NCBI GenBank assembly: GCA_022650485.1
Contig: JALCPP010000011.1
Coordinates: 18,211-82,210 of the forward strand
DNA: 64,000 nucleotides
From: Oscillospiraceae bacterium
GTDB taxonomy: Bacteria; Bacillota; Clostridia; Oscillospirales; Acutalibacteraceae
Direction of reading: 5' to 3'
Part shown: positions 1 through 7,709 of the stretch, piece after piece
How the letters are laid out: each line of letters opens with the position of its first letter
Position numbering within the stretch: the first letter of the stretch is position 1
Notes under the pieces: model-generated
The model's input: the letters and a program-made list of their open reading frames with translations, nothing else
Told to the model about the DNA's origin: nothing
The model's database searches: none
Program-made: the position numbers and the translations under genes

Positions 1-1
1 G

Positions 2-772
2 AAATACTATACACAGCTTAAGAAACTATCGCCGAATACAATTAGAAAGCATCATGATATGCTTCATCTTACGTTAGGAATAGCAGTCAAACAAGAGCAG
101 ATATTACAAAATCCGGTTGAAAGAGTAGAACCGCCACAAAAGCAGCGGAAAGAAGCAAAATTCTATGATCTTGAAAATTTGAAAAAATTATATGAAGTAG
201 TGAAAAATACTGATTTAGAGGTTACTGTTAAACTGGGAGGGGGGTTAGGCCTTAGACGTGAGGAAATCTGCGGTTTAAGATGGAAAAATATTGATTTGGA
301 AAATAAGAAAGTTAGAATCTGTGAAGCAAGAACACTAGCCGGAACTGAAATTGTTGATAAGGATACCAAAAATCGAACATCAAACAGGACACTTGGAATT
401 CCAGCGGATATTATTGAATTGTTATTGAAAGAAAAAGCTAGACAGGAGAAAAACAAGGAATACCTTGGCAATTTATATGAGGATAGCGGGTATGTAGTGG
501 TTCGTGAAGATGGAAAACCATATAGGCCGAATTATCTATCAGGAAAATTTAAAAAATTGATTGAAGCGAATGGATTACCGCCATTAACAATACACGGATT
601 ACGTCATACTTTTGCAAGTGTGGCAAATGCACAGGGAATACCGCTGTTTGAAATTGGAAAAGTGCTGGGACATTCTACTCCGTCAACAACAGGGATGATT
701 TATACCCATATGTTTGATGATACCCATCAGGCAACGTTGGAAAAGGTTGCACAGGCTGAAAAAGCCGAATAA
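2..772 (+). CDS. Tyrosine recombinase (phage-type integrase), 5' end outside window
   Basis: Site-specific tyrosine recombinase that would integrate or excise the mobile element. The reading frame is open to the left edge, where residues of a core-binding (SAM-like) domain precede the first internal ATG at 59, so the gene is only partly in the window. Counting from that ATG the catalytic set is visible: Arg66 in GLGLRREEI, His179 and Arg182 in HGLRHTF, His205 in LGHS and the nucleophile Tyr215 in IYTHM. This matches the R-H-x-x-R-H-Y pattern of the Int family. The AT-rich composition agrees with the other element genes. The antitoxin/Fic pair follows after about 90 bp. Whether this enzyme recognises the tmRNA-derived site at 7152-7175 is inference. 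Confidence 0.93.
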   Translation, partial: KYYTQLKKLSPNTIRKHHDMLHLTLGIAVKQEQILQNPVERVEPPQKQRKEAKFYDLENLKKLYEVVKNTDLEVTVKLGGGLGLRREEICGLRWKNIDLENKKVRICEARTLAGTEIVDKDTKNRTSNRTLGIPADIIELLLKEKARQEKNKEYLGNLYEDSGYVVVREDGKPYRPNYLSGKFKKLIEANGLPPLTIHGLRHTFASVANAQGIPLFEIGKVLGHSTPSTTGMIYTHMFDDTHQATLEKVAQAEKAE

Positions 773-859
773 ATCTCATATAGAAATTAAATTGGTATCT
801 TGAACATTCAAAGCGGATAAGATATACTGTACCTAAAGTTACCGGAATGAGGTGTAACC

Positions 860-1033
860 ATGAACAAGGAAATTCAAAAGAATATTAATTATACGCTTGC
901 TACTTTTGCAATAGAAAAATTAGTGCCGAGCAAAGAAGCAATAGAACTATGCAGAAAGAACGCCGAGGGTGAAATCACTTTAAATAATGCCATTGATGAA
1001 ATAAAAAGAAAGTACAAGACGGCAAGAGTCTAA
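860..1033 (+). CDS. VbhA-like antitoxin of a Fic toxin pair (57 aa)
   Basis: Small protein, too short for usual ORF cut-offs, starting at ATG 860 after the ribosome binding site GAGGTG. Its stop codon overlaps the ATG of the Fic gene (TAATG), which implies translational coupling. In class I Fic systems the antitoxin (VbhA family) supplies an inhibitory helix with the motif (S/T)xxxE(G/N) whose glutamate blocks ATP binding in the toxin. Here T15-x-x-x-E19-K20 fits except for Lys at the last position. The downstream part (CRKNAEGEITLNNAID) resembles the GEIT-rich second helix of VbhA-like proteins. The assignment rests on the motif, size and position and is an inference without a database search. 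Confidence 0.75.
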   Translation: MNKEIQKNINYTLATFAIEKLVPSKEAIELCRKNAEGEITLNNAIDEIKRKYKTARV

Positions 1034-1641
1034 TGTTCAGCCAGTATGACGTATATACCGAAGTAAATTCAAAGTATTGTTACGGAGAATCCAATGTTCT
1101 GCGAAACAAATTAGATATTCATGATTTTGAGCAGCTTAAGCAAGCTGAAACCGATATTGTCGCGGTAAAACAGCATTATTTATTATCCTATCCGATCAAA
1201 GGCAGATTTACAGCGAACCATCTTTGCAGAATTCATGAATTTCTCTTTAGTGACGTATATCGTTTTGCAGGGCATTATAGAACGGAAACGATCAGAAAAG
1301 GAACGACAACTTTTCTTTCAGAAAATGATATTTCTTATAAATTGAAATCATTATTGGACAAGCTGAAAAAGGAATATTTTCTTGCAAATATGGAAACCAC
1401 GGTATTAATTCATCGTTTGGCCTATTATTTTGCTGAACTGAACTATATCCATCCTTTTCGTGAGGGCAACGGCAGGGCAACAAGGGAGTTTATCAGGGAA
1501 CTGGTTCTCTACAATGGCTATGAGATAGACTGGAGCAGAGTAAAAACAGAAACTTTACTTGACGCTATGATAGCTTCTGTATATGATACCGGAGAGTTAG
1601 AGAGAATTTTAAAAATATGTATCAGTAAGATTGAGGGATAG
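1033..1641 (+). CDS. fic: Fic-domain AMP-transferase (toxin)
   Basis: Fic-domain protein of 202 aa, predicted to transfer AMP (or another nucleotide phosphate) from a nucleotide to hydroxyl side chains of target proteins. The complete active-site motif HPFREGNGRATR lies at residues 140-151, with catalytic His140, and matches the canonical HxFx(D/E)GNGRxxR. No additional N-terminal inhibitory helix is obvious, which fits a class I toxin controlled in trans by the small upstream protein. The start codon overlaps the antitoxin stop codon by one base. Such pairs are often carried on mobile elements as addiction modules or host-inhibitory toxins. The target cannot be read from the sequence. Confidence 0.93.
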   Translation: MFSQYDVYTEVNSKYCYGESNVLRNKLDIHDFEQLKQAETDIVAVKQHYLLSYPIKGRFTANHLCRIHEFLFSDVYRFAGHYRTETIRKGTTTFLSENDISYKLKSLLDKLKKEYFLANMETTVLIHRLAYYFAELNYIHPFREGNGRATREFIRELVLYNGYEIDWSRVKTETLLDAMIASVYDTGELERILKICISKIEG

Positions 1642-1818
1642 CCGCCATGGTTATTCCTCATTTTTCTATGTTATTTATCATTCAGAGATAAATTTTTCGT
1701 TCCCGAACAAGTATGCTATTTTTAAACTTTTTGGAGAAGAAAGCATAGGATTCATGCGGATTTTTGAAAGTTTACCGAACGTGTTACCGAACAAATAATT
1801 TGATTAAAAGTAAAATAA

Positions 1819-1846
1819 TTGACAAGAAATACCATGATGCTATAAT
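1819..1846 (+). promoter_or_regulatory. Sigma-A type promoter for the 115-aa membrane protein gene
   Basis: TTGACA at 1819-1824 and TATAAT at 1841-1846 are separated by 16 bp, both perfect matches to the housekeeping consensus. The start codon of the next gene follows 33 bp downstream of the -10 box. Confidence 0.8.
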
Positions 1847-1879
1847 ATTTTTAGAAATTGCATGAAAGGTAGTTAAATA

Positions 1880-2227
1880 ATGAAAGATATATTAATTCAA
1901 ATTTTAGTTCCTATTTTAACGGCAATTGTCTCGTTTTTTAGTGCTACATATAAAAGTAAGATTGATTTGAAAAAGCAAATTCAAATCAATAATACGGAAA
2001 TCAAAAAAATAAAAGAGCAATATAGCAAAGAAATAGAGAAAATTAAAATTCAAATGGATAAACAATCAGAACTGTATGAGAAAAACGCACAAACGGATGT
2101 TGTTAAGAACTTTTTCAATAAAATGATGGAAGATCCTGCCGGAGCAATGAGTTTTGTAAATAACATGACAGAAATTTCAAATAGAATGGATAAGACAAAT
2201 AATAGGAATAGATACAAAAAAAGATAG
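1880..2227 (+). CDS. Small membrane-anchored coiled-coil protein, unknown function
   Basis: A 115-aa protein not recognised as a named family. An N-terminal hydrophobic segment of about 20 residues (roughly 4-24) is followed by a long, charged, lysine- and glutamate-rich helix (about residues 27-75) with coiled-coil character, then a short tail. It starts at ATG 1880 after AAAGG and is driven by its own consensus promoter. It sits between the Fic pair and the resolvase in the mobile element. A membrane-anchored partner of one of the neighbouring systems is possible but nothing shows this directly. Confidence 0.6.
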   Translation: MKDILIQILVPILTAIVSFFSATYKSKIDLKKQIQINNTEIKKIKEQYSKEIEKIKIQMDKQSELYEKNAQTDVVKNFFNKMMEDPAGAMSFVNNMTEISNRMDKTNNRNRYKKR

Positions 2228-2350
2228 TTATTTCCGCCCCATCCGATTTAATGTATTTCATTAGAGTATACCCATGTGACAGTATAAAATTTATTTCATA
2301 TACATTATAAAACAATATTGAAATATATGTCAAAAATAAAGTTTACTCTA

Positions 2351-2379
2351 TTGACACACATTCTGGTTGATGGTATAAT
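2351..2379 (+). promoter_or_regulatory. Sigma-A type promoter for the resolvase gene
   Basis: TTGACA at 2351-2356 and TATAAT at 2374-2379 with an ideal 17-bp spacer. The resolvase ATG lies 33 bp downstream of the -10 box, with AGGAGAG as ribosome binding site. Confidence 0.85.
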
Positions 2380-2412
2380 TTAGGTACAAAATCAATCAGG
2401 AGAGCGGCTGTA

Positions 2413-2979
2413 ATGAAAGTTGGTTATATCAGAACGTCAACAGCGGAGCAGCACACAGCACGGCAAGAAGTCTTAATGCAAGAATTAGGTGTTGAGAAAG
2501 TCTATGTAGACCAGTTAAGCGGCAAAAATACCGAGCGTCCGCAATTAAGGGCTATGCTGAATTATGTGCGTGAGGGCGATACTGTTATCGTAGAGTCTAT
2601 TAGCAGATTCGCAAGAAATACAAAAGACCTATTGGAATTGGTTGAACAACTAAAAGAAAAAAATGTAACTTTTGTCAGTAAAAAAGAAACCATAGACACG
2701 AATACCCCATCAGGCCAATTCATGCTAACCGTTTTTGGCGCTATGGCACAACTTGAGAGAGCCTACATCTTAGACCGTCAGCGTGAGGGCATAGCAGTTG
2801 CAAGGGCTGCAGGGGCATACAAAGGTAGACAGCCGATAGAAATCGATGCAAAAGCCTTTGAGAGCGTTTATAAGGCATGGAAAGCCAAAGAGATTACAGC
2901 CAAAAGAGCCATGCAGAAATTAGGCTTGAAACCGAATACGTTTTATCGGAGAGTAAAAGAATTTGAGAGCGGAAAATAA
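2413..2979 (+). CDS. Small serine recombinase (resolvase/invertase family)
   Basis: Serine site-specific recombinase of 188 aa, the typical size of Tn3-type resolvases and DNA invertases. The nucleophile is Ser9 in YIRTST. The conserved core follows: an arginine-containing SRFARNTKDLLE helix near residues 66-77, then GAMAQLERAYILDRQREGI leading into the long E-helix. The C-terminal helix-turn-helix of the Hin/resolvase type is at about residues 150-185 (KAWKAKEITAKRAMQKLGL). It would resolve cointegrates or dimers of the element, or invert DNA; no matching crossover sites were recognised. A Rho-independent terminator overlaps its stop codon, so it is a single-gene unit. Confidence 0.95.
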   Translation: MKVGYIRTSTAEQHTARQEVLMQELGVEKVYVDQLSGKNTERPQLRAMLNYVREGDTVIVESISRFARNTKDLLELVEQLKEKNVTFVSKKETIDTNTPSGQFMLTVFGAMAQLERAYILDRQREGIAVARAAGAYKGRQPIEIDAKAFESVYKAWKAKEITAKRAMQKLGLKPNTFYRRVKEFESGK

Positions 2980-2992
2980 ACCGCTCTTTTTT
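2967..2992 (+). terminator. Terminator of the resolvase gene
   Basis: GAGCGG (2967-2972) pairs with CCGCTC (2981-2986), followed by six T residues. The stop codon TAA is in the loop. Confidence 0.85.
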
Positions 2993-3081
2993 ATATAAAT
3001 ATGGGTCGAGAATGATATTGTTGAAAATAGAGATATACAGGAATATAATGGATATAAACTGCATATGGGGGATCAAAAAAG

Positions 3082-5136
3082 ATGGATGCTAATAAAATTA
3101 GATTATTAGAATTTTTAGGGTCGAGCAAGAGGACATTTAACATTCCCGTATATCAAAGAAATTATGATTGGAAAAAAGAACAATGTGTTAGACTATTTAA
3201 AGACATAGAAAACATAGCACTAAATAATTTCGAGATTGAGCATTTTATTGGTACTATAGTCTATCTCGTATCCTCCATTCAACCTAGCTTTATGGAATTA
3301 GTTTTAATTGATGGGCAGCAGAGAATAACCAGTGTCACATTGCTTATTAAAGCACTATACGACTCAATCTCCGATGAAGAGTTAAGAGCGGATATTTATG
3401 AAACTTATTTGATCAATAAACATGCACCGGAGTCCTTAAGAATAAAATTAAAACCTATCGAAAGCGATTGTATCGCATATGAAGATATTATCGCAAATAA
3501 AACAATATCAGAAGAGAAAGACGGTTCTAATATAGTTAAAAATTACAATCTGTTCAAAAAATTAGTTACGGAATCACCAGTCAAACCAGAAGAACTGTAT
3601 CAAGCTCTTAATAAAGTTGAACTTGTGTATATTGCTTTAGATAAAGATAAGAAATCTGAAAATCCACAGTTGATATTTGAAAGCTTAAACTCTACCGGCC
3701 TTTCCTTAACACAAGCAGATTTAATTAGAAACTTTTTGCTTATGAATCATGCTTATGATGAGCAGACAAGACTATACAAACAATACTGGATAAAAATAGA
3801 ATCATTGCTTACAAATTCCAGTATATCCGATTTTGTTAGAGATTACCTAACGATGAAGACTGGAACAATTCCGAATAAAGATAAGGTATATATTTCATTT
3901 AAAACTTTTGCTTATGAAAATAAGAATTATGATGAAGAAGGATTACTAGAAGACCTGCTAATTTATGCTGAGTATTATTCATGGTTTTCATTTTGTAATA
4001 GTCCTTATAAAAAAATAAATGAATTATTATTGCAACTACAACAACTAAAATCCACAGTAACATATCCAGCTTTATTATATATTTTTGAAGATTGTTTTAG
4101 CTACAAGATAATAGATACACAGCAGTTGGAAGATATTCTAATTACTATTTTGTCTTATCTATACAGAAGAATAATTTGTGGATATCCAACCAATTCGCTA
4201 AACAAAATCTTTTCATCCCTTATTAATGAAATCTCAAAATCCAATAAAAGCAATTACAACGAAATGATTTTAAATATTTTGGCAAGCAAAACAGCAAGCG
4301 GAATTTTTCCACGAGATGAAGAGTTTAAAAGAGAGTTTATATCAAAAGACCTATATAAAACTAAAATTGACAAATATACTTTATATCAATTGGAAAGTTA
4401 CTGCAATAAAGAAGTTATAGACTTAACAAATGACATTACAATTGAACATATAATGCCACAGCGGTTAACTCCAGCTTGGCAAATTGAATTGGGTAATAAA
4501 TTTGATGAAATACATAATGAACTGTTACATACAATAGGAAACTTGACCTTGACTGGATATAATTCTGAATTATCAAACAAGAGTTTTGATGATAAAAAAT
4601 GCATTCTCATACAATCCAATATTTCTATCAGCAGGAATCTAATACAATTTGAAACTTGGAATGCAGACTCAATAAAGAAAAGAGCAGCTTTTTTATTTGA
4701 ATTTGCAAAAAGCATTTGGGCTTTGCCAGAAAAGTATAACGCTCAGAATCCTAATACATCTGCTATTGATTATTCTGCTACTTATAATATTATGGATGAT
4801 ATTAATGTAACCGGGGAAAAGCCGAAGCAGCTAATAATTTTAGACATGGAGTACAATGTGTCCTCTTGGAAAGACGTTATACGAGAATTATGTTCGCAAT
4901 TATATGAATTAGATTCGGACACTTTTAGATCGTTTGCTAAGCATAAGGATTTTATTGGCAGAGATCGTAAAGTAATTGATAGTAAAGGTGATGATATGAT
5001 ATCGCCTTATAAAATTGCCGAAAATTTATTTGTGGAAACCAATATGAGCGCTAATACTATCATTAATTACTGCAAAATAATTGTTGAACATTATTCTTTG
5101 CAAGACGATATTTTCTTTTTGTTGCGTGCTCAATAA
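3082..5136 (+). CDS. GmrSD-type DUF262/DUF1524 nuclease (predicted anti-phage)
   Basis: A 684-aa protein with the fused architecture of GmrSD-like type IV restriction enzymes. The N-terminal DUF262 (GmrS/ParB-like NTPase) shows IPVYQRNYDW at residues 21-30 and the nucleotide-binding IDGQQR near 76-81. The DUF1524 HNH nuclease motif EHIMPQ is near residues 455-460, followed by a conserved asparagine region (NLTLTGYN). About 140 further residues after the HNH domain, including SSWKDVIRELCSQL, form an extra C-terminal domain that was not identified. Members of this family cut glucosylated or otherwise modified phage DNA; the target here is inferred only from the family. It starts at ATG 3082 after GGGGGATC. 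AT-rich like the rest of the element, hence probably acquired. Confidence 0.88.
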   Translation: MDANKIRLLEFLGSSKRTFNIPVYQRNYDWKKEQCVRLFKDIENIALNNFEIEHFIGTIVYLVSSIQPSFMELVLIDGQQRITSVTLLIKALYDSISDEELRADIYETYLINKHAPESLRIKLKPIESDCIAYEDIIANKTISEEKDGSNIVKNYNLFKKLVTESPVKPEELYQALNKVELVYIALDKDKKSENPQLIFESLNSTGLSLTQADLIRNFLLMNHAYDEQTRLYKQYWIKIESLLTNSSISDFVRDYLTMKTGTIPNKDKVYISFKTFAYENKNYDEEGLLEDLLIYAEYYSWFSFCNSPYKKINELLLQLQQLKSTVTYPALLYIFEDCFSYKIIDTQQLEDILITILSYLYRRIICGYPTNSLNKIFSSLINEISKSNKSNYNEMILNILASKTASGIFPRDEEFKREFISKDLYKTKIDKYTLYQLESYCNKEVIDLTNDITIEHIMPQRLTPAWQIELGNKFDEIHNELLHTIGNLTLTGYNSELSNKSFDDKKCILIQSNISISRNLIQFETWNADSIKKRAAFLFEFAKSIWALPEKYNAQNPNTSAIDYSATYNIMDDINVTGEKPKQLIILDMEYNVSSWKDVIRELCSQLYELDSDTFRSFAKHKDFIGRDRKVIDSKGDDMISPYKIAENLFVETNMSANTIINYCKIIVEHYSLQDDIFFLLRAQ

Positions 5137-5257
5137 GTTGTTGAATGAGTTATATTAGGGGGGTACATTACATTCTTCCAACTGATTTTTTCCTACACAG
5201 CGGCTATAGCAGATATTTTTCACTCACAGGCAGAATTTTGAATACCGAATATATAGA

Positions 5258-5293
5258 AACCCCTTATCAATTCCTGATAAGGGGTAAAAATTT
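5258..5293 (+). terminator. Terminator-like hairpin downstream of the DUF262 nuclease
   Basis: CCCCTTATCA (5260-5269) pairs with TGATAAGGGG (5275-5284) around a 5-nt loop, followed by TAAAAATTTT. The T-tract is imperfect, so it may also work for transcripts on the minus strand (GTTTC on that side). Confidence 0.6.
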
Positions 5294-5322
5294 TCTGATT
5301 TTGAATTTTTTGTTAATAAAAG

Positions 5323-5469
5323 AAAAAACACTTGCCATTTTCCTTGACAAGTGCCATAATAATGAGTGGAGAAAACGCCCAATAGGTGACTCTCTACTTC
5401 TTAATTCCTGTTAAGAAGTCTACCCCATTACTAATTGAGATATTCAATCTCATTCCTTTGATTTTCAGT
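5323..5469 (-). ncRNA. Candidate small structured RNA, minus strand
   Basis: On the minus strand a TATAAT box (plus coordinates 5476-5481) is followed by about 147 nt without a convincing ORF. That stretch ends in an intrinsic terminator: CACTTG/CAAGTG arms at plus 5329-5334 and 5348-5353, then TTTTTTCTTTT. Between them are two more stem-loops: a 9-bp stem ACTTCTTAA/TTAAGAAGT (5396-5404 with 5411-5419) and a 6-bp stem (5436-5441 with 5447-5452). A TTTACA box lies 19 bp upstream of the -10. Promoter, internal stems and terminator together suggest a discrete transcript. It lies between the DUF262 nuclease and the replication-like gene and is antisense to any long leader of the latter. A regulatory antisense RNA or an RNA partner of a neighbouring defence gene are the main options. 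Confidence 0.5.
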
Positions 5470-5607
5470 GCCTTTATTATACCACAAAAATAAATACAAA
5501 TGTAAACAAATTATGAACAAGTGTGAAATATAAGGTAAACTTAGAAATCTGACTTGAATATCGCGCTATTACGTTCAATGCGGAAAGGACTATAGGTGTA
5601 AAAGACA

Positions 5608-6528
5608 TTGAACAAAGACAAACTGAATAAAATGCTAAATATGAGTTGCGGGATACATACAATCAATATTGCTACAAACGACATTATTTATTGTCGCAGC
5701 GACAGCGTGAGGGAATGTATCAAAGCAGACAAAAGCAGAGTAAATCCCAATACGGGTGAAATCATTTACAAGGCAATTATCAATCCGAATAAGCTGAATG
5801 GTTATATCAACGCTTATGAAGATTTGCAAAAGGTATTTCCTGTAATTATTCAAGAAATGGGAATCAGCAATTATCGAATCGCAAGGGCAGATTTTGCTGT
5901 AGACAGTTTTGAGAATAATTATAATGAACTTCACAAGATTAATAAATGTATTTGTTTGTTGTTAGCGGTTGCCTACCATATAAAAAACAGATACGAAAGC
6001 ACAGACCCCCTGTCTTTAGAACACTTGACTACAAGGGTACAGAGCGAATATCTTGAATGTGAAAATTATAATAAGGATATTGAGTCCGATCATACCAGCC
6101 CAGTCTATAATCGGTTGGAGTTTCGGAGTAAGGCAATTTTAAAAGTCAAAAAAGATATACCGACATTAATTAACGATTGGTGTAGCAGGTTGGAGTATTC
6201 AATTACCTGTTTTGATAAATTGCAGGGAATTTGTAATGATTATCTGATTCAAAGATGGAATATAGAAAATGATATGCAGGTGAAAAGCACATCGGAATTT
6301 CTTAGGAAGTATCAAGATAATATCTATACTTCACGGCAAATAGCAAATTTCTATTCCCGATTGAATTATGACAAACCAGAGAGCAAGGCGAAGAACTTTA
6401 AAAGATATAACAGGATAGAATATTTCTCGCTGAATGATTTGAAATCTTATGCTGCTATTATCAAAAACGCATTATGGAAATATGTAAAGACGAATAGTAA
6501 AAGTGCGATGACAGCACTAAAAAGCTAA
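5608..6528 (+). CDS. Putative replication initiator of the mobile element
   Basis: A 306-aa protein not assigned with certainty. The stretch YRIARADFAVDS (about residues 91-102) resembles the R-x-D motif of rolling-circle replication initiators and phage/plasmid replication proteins, and NRLEFRSKA (about 170-178) resembles a second conserved strand of such proteins. The catalytic tyrosine could not be placed. TTG at 5608 is preceded by AGGTG at a suitable distance. Its position next to an excisionase-like gene at the end of an integrated element supports a role in autonomous or conjugative replication of the excised circle, but this is inference. Confidence 0.45.
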   Translation: MNKDKLNKMLNMSCGIHTINIATNDIIYCRSDSVRECIKADKSRVNPNTGEIIYKAIINPNKLNGYINAYEDLQKVFPVIIQEMGISNYRIARADFAVDSFENNYNELHKINKCICLLLAVAYHIKNRYESTDPLSLEHLTTRVQSEYLECENYNKDIESDHTSPVYNRLEFRSKAILKVKKDIPTLINDWCSRLEYSITCFDKLQGICNDYLIQRWNIENDMQVKSTSEFLRKYQDNIYTSRQIANFYSRLNYDKPESKAKNFKRYNRIEYFSLNDLKSYAAIIKNALWKYVKTNSKSAMTALKS

Positions 6529-6746
6529 TTGACAATATTTTAAATAAGCATTATATCATATATCTTTTTACAATGTATCGCATTAAATTTATGCGTTAAT
6601 ATGATCACAATTTAATACTGTAAGAATATAAACAATAATGAGAGCATTAACAATATAGCATCAATTAGTAAAATTGGACGTATTCTCCATTCATCTATTT
6701 AATATCTAATTTTATAATAATTAATTAATGATTGGAGATTGATTTA

Positions 6747-6965
6747 TTGCACGATAGTAACAATGATACTAGGATAGTTTATACGGTTGACGATATTAAG
6801 AATATGTTAGGGATCGGAAAAAATCAGGCTTATGCATTGGCGAACAGCGGAGAATTTCACGTTTGCCACATCGGAAAAAAGATAGTAATTTCTAAAGTAG
6901 TCTTTAATAATTGGTTAGTTGGAAATAGTACCAAAGACAAGATACAAGATAAAATATTATCATAA
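6747..6965 (+). CDS. Excisionase-like DNA-binding protein (helix-turn-helix)
   Basis: A 72-aa protein with a winged-helix/MerR-like HTH of the excisionase type: YTVDDIKNMLGIGKNQAY (about residues 12-29) is the HTH, followed by FHVCHIGKKIVISKVVFNNWL, the typical wing and C-terminal helix of Xis and of DNA-binding excisionase-family domains. The TTG at 6747 is chosen because GGAG lies 9 nt upstream; an earlier in-frame TTG at 6732 overlaps that site. It is the last gene before the tmRNA-derived attachment sequence, where excisionases usually lie. No integrase follows it, which is unusual for the xis-int-att order. Confidence 0.8.
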   Translation: MHDSNNDTRIVYTVDDIKNMLGIGKNQAYALANSGEFHVCHIGKKIVISKVVFNNWLVGNSTKDKIQDKILS

Positions 6966-6999
6966 GTGAAATTAAGGGAAATGCTGTATAAGAGCAATT

Positions 7000-7022
7000 T
7001 TAGGTAGACATTAGGTAGACAT
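7000..7022 (+). repeat. Direct repeat near the attachment site (possible integrase arm sites)
   Basis: TTAGGTAGACAT occurs twice in tandem with an 11-bp period. It lies between the excisionase-like gene and the tmRNA-derived core site, where the short arm-type binding repeats of tyrosine integrases usually are. Function is inferred from position. Confidence 0.45.
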
Positions 7023-7138
7023 GAAGCAAAAATAACATAGGTTATCGTAAGTGATTAGGAATGAAATAGATACCTTCAAATCGTTTAAAAACATAGGCTG
7101 CAAGCCATAAAAAGTGAATAGGAGTGATAAGAGAAGAA

Positions 7139-7314
7139 TTAAAAAAGTTGCGTTCGACTCTCGTCATCTCCACCAACCTTATCAATGTCCGCATTGGCCT
7201 TAGGGCTGATGCGGATATTTGCTGTTATAGAGCCTTTTGAAATCTCTACTTTATCAACAAAAGTATCGATTACGCGCTGTTTGACTTCCGGCTCGCTGCT
7301 TGAAAGTTGTTATT
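7139..7314 (-). pseudogene. Remnant of a large serine recombinase C-terminus, fused to the tmRNA tail
   Basis: On the minus strand an open stretch reads PEVKQRVIDTFVDKVEIS and continues to a NIRISPKANADIDK end. This resembles the C-terminal region of large serine recombinases (FVDKV plus a beta-strand). An in-frame stop lies just upstream (near 7315), so only about 45 native residues remain. The last residues before the stop (GGDDESRT) are the tmRNA 3' end read backwards. The gene is broken and not expected to work. It suggests an older element had also used this locus. Identification is by motif memory only. Confidence 0.6.
7152..7175 (+). other. Attachment site: displaced 3' end of the tmRNA gene (ssrA)
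   Basis: The sequence from GTTCGACTCTCG to the terminal CCACCA has the T-loop, 3' half of the T-stem, acceptor strand and CCA end of a Clostridia tmRNA. The 5' half of the T-stem upstream does not pair with it, and no tmRNA body precedes it. It is therefore only a 3' fragment, as left at the far end of an element integrated in the 3' end of ssrA. The intact tmRNA gene would lie left of the window. A tRNA with the same tail is not fully excluded, but the acceptor sequence CATCTCC with this T-arm is typical of tmRNA. Confidence 0.75.
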
Positions 7315-7709
7315 TAAATTTCATTAGATATGCTTTTATTTAAGATTTGCTATATTTAACTGAATTTGCAATTGCTGAGGCATTCGCAAGCTGAATTTCA
7401 AGGCCTTTTTGCTTTTCAGTGAGGGAACGTACTTGCATCGCTGACTCTTCTTTGGATAGCAACCATTATCACAATAATATAGGCATAGGCAGGAGTGCTG
7501 CAAGCGAAGTATACCATGACAATTTAAGGGCATTTTTAAAAAGATAGTTTAAGCATTCCTAAAAATCGCTTTTTAACATTAATAATAGTCCAGTCGCGTT
7601 ATAATAATAGAAGAAATTGGTGGTTTCTTAATTCATGAAATTTCAAATTTAGTTGATAACATTTTAGCTTTTTACTAACAATAATCTTAACAAAAGAGAT
7701 GAATTTTAG
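7315..7709. other. Gene-poor stretch upstream of the chemoreceptor
   Basis: No credible gene is seen. A minus-strand fragment near 7339-7437 (reading EKQKGLEIQLANAS before a stop) has coiled-coil character and could be further debris of the older element. A TATAAT-like box near 7597 has no good -35 partner. Confidence 0.4.

Noticed and set aside
5145..5414. 89-aa open frame on the plus strand after the DUF262 gene
   Set aside because: It runs through a terminator hairpin and the stems of the candidate RNA, has no ribosome binding site and no recognisable motif.
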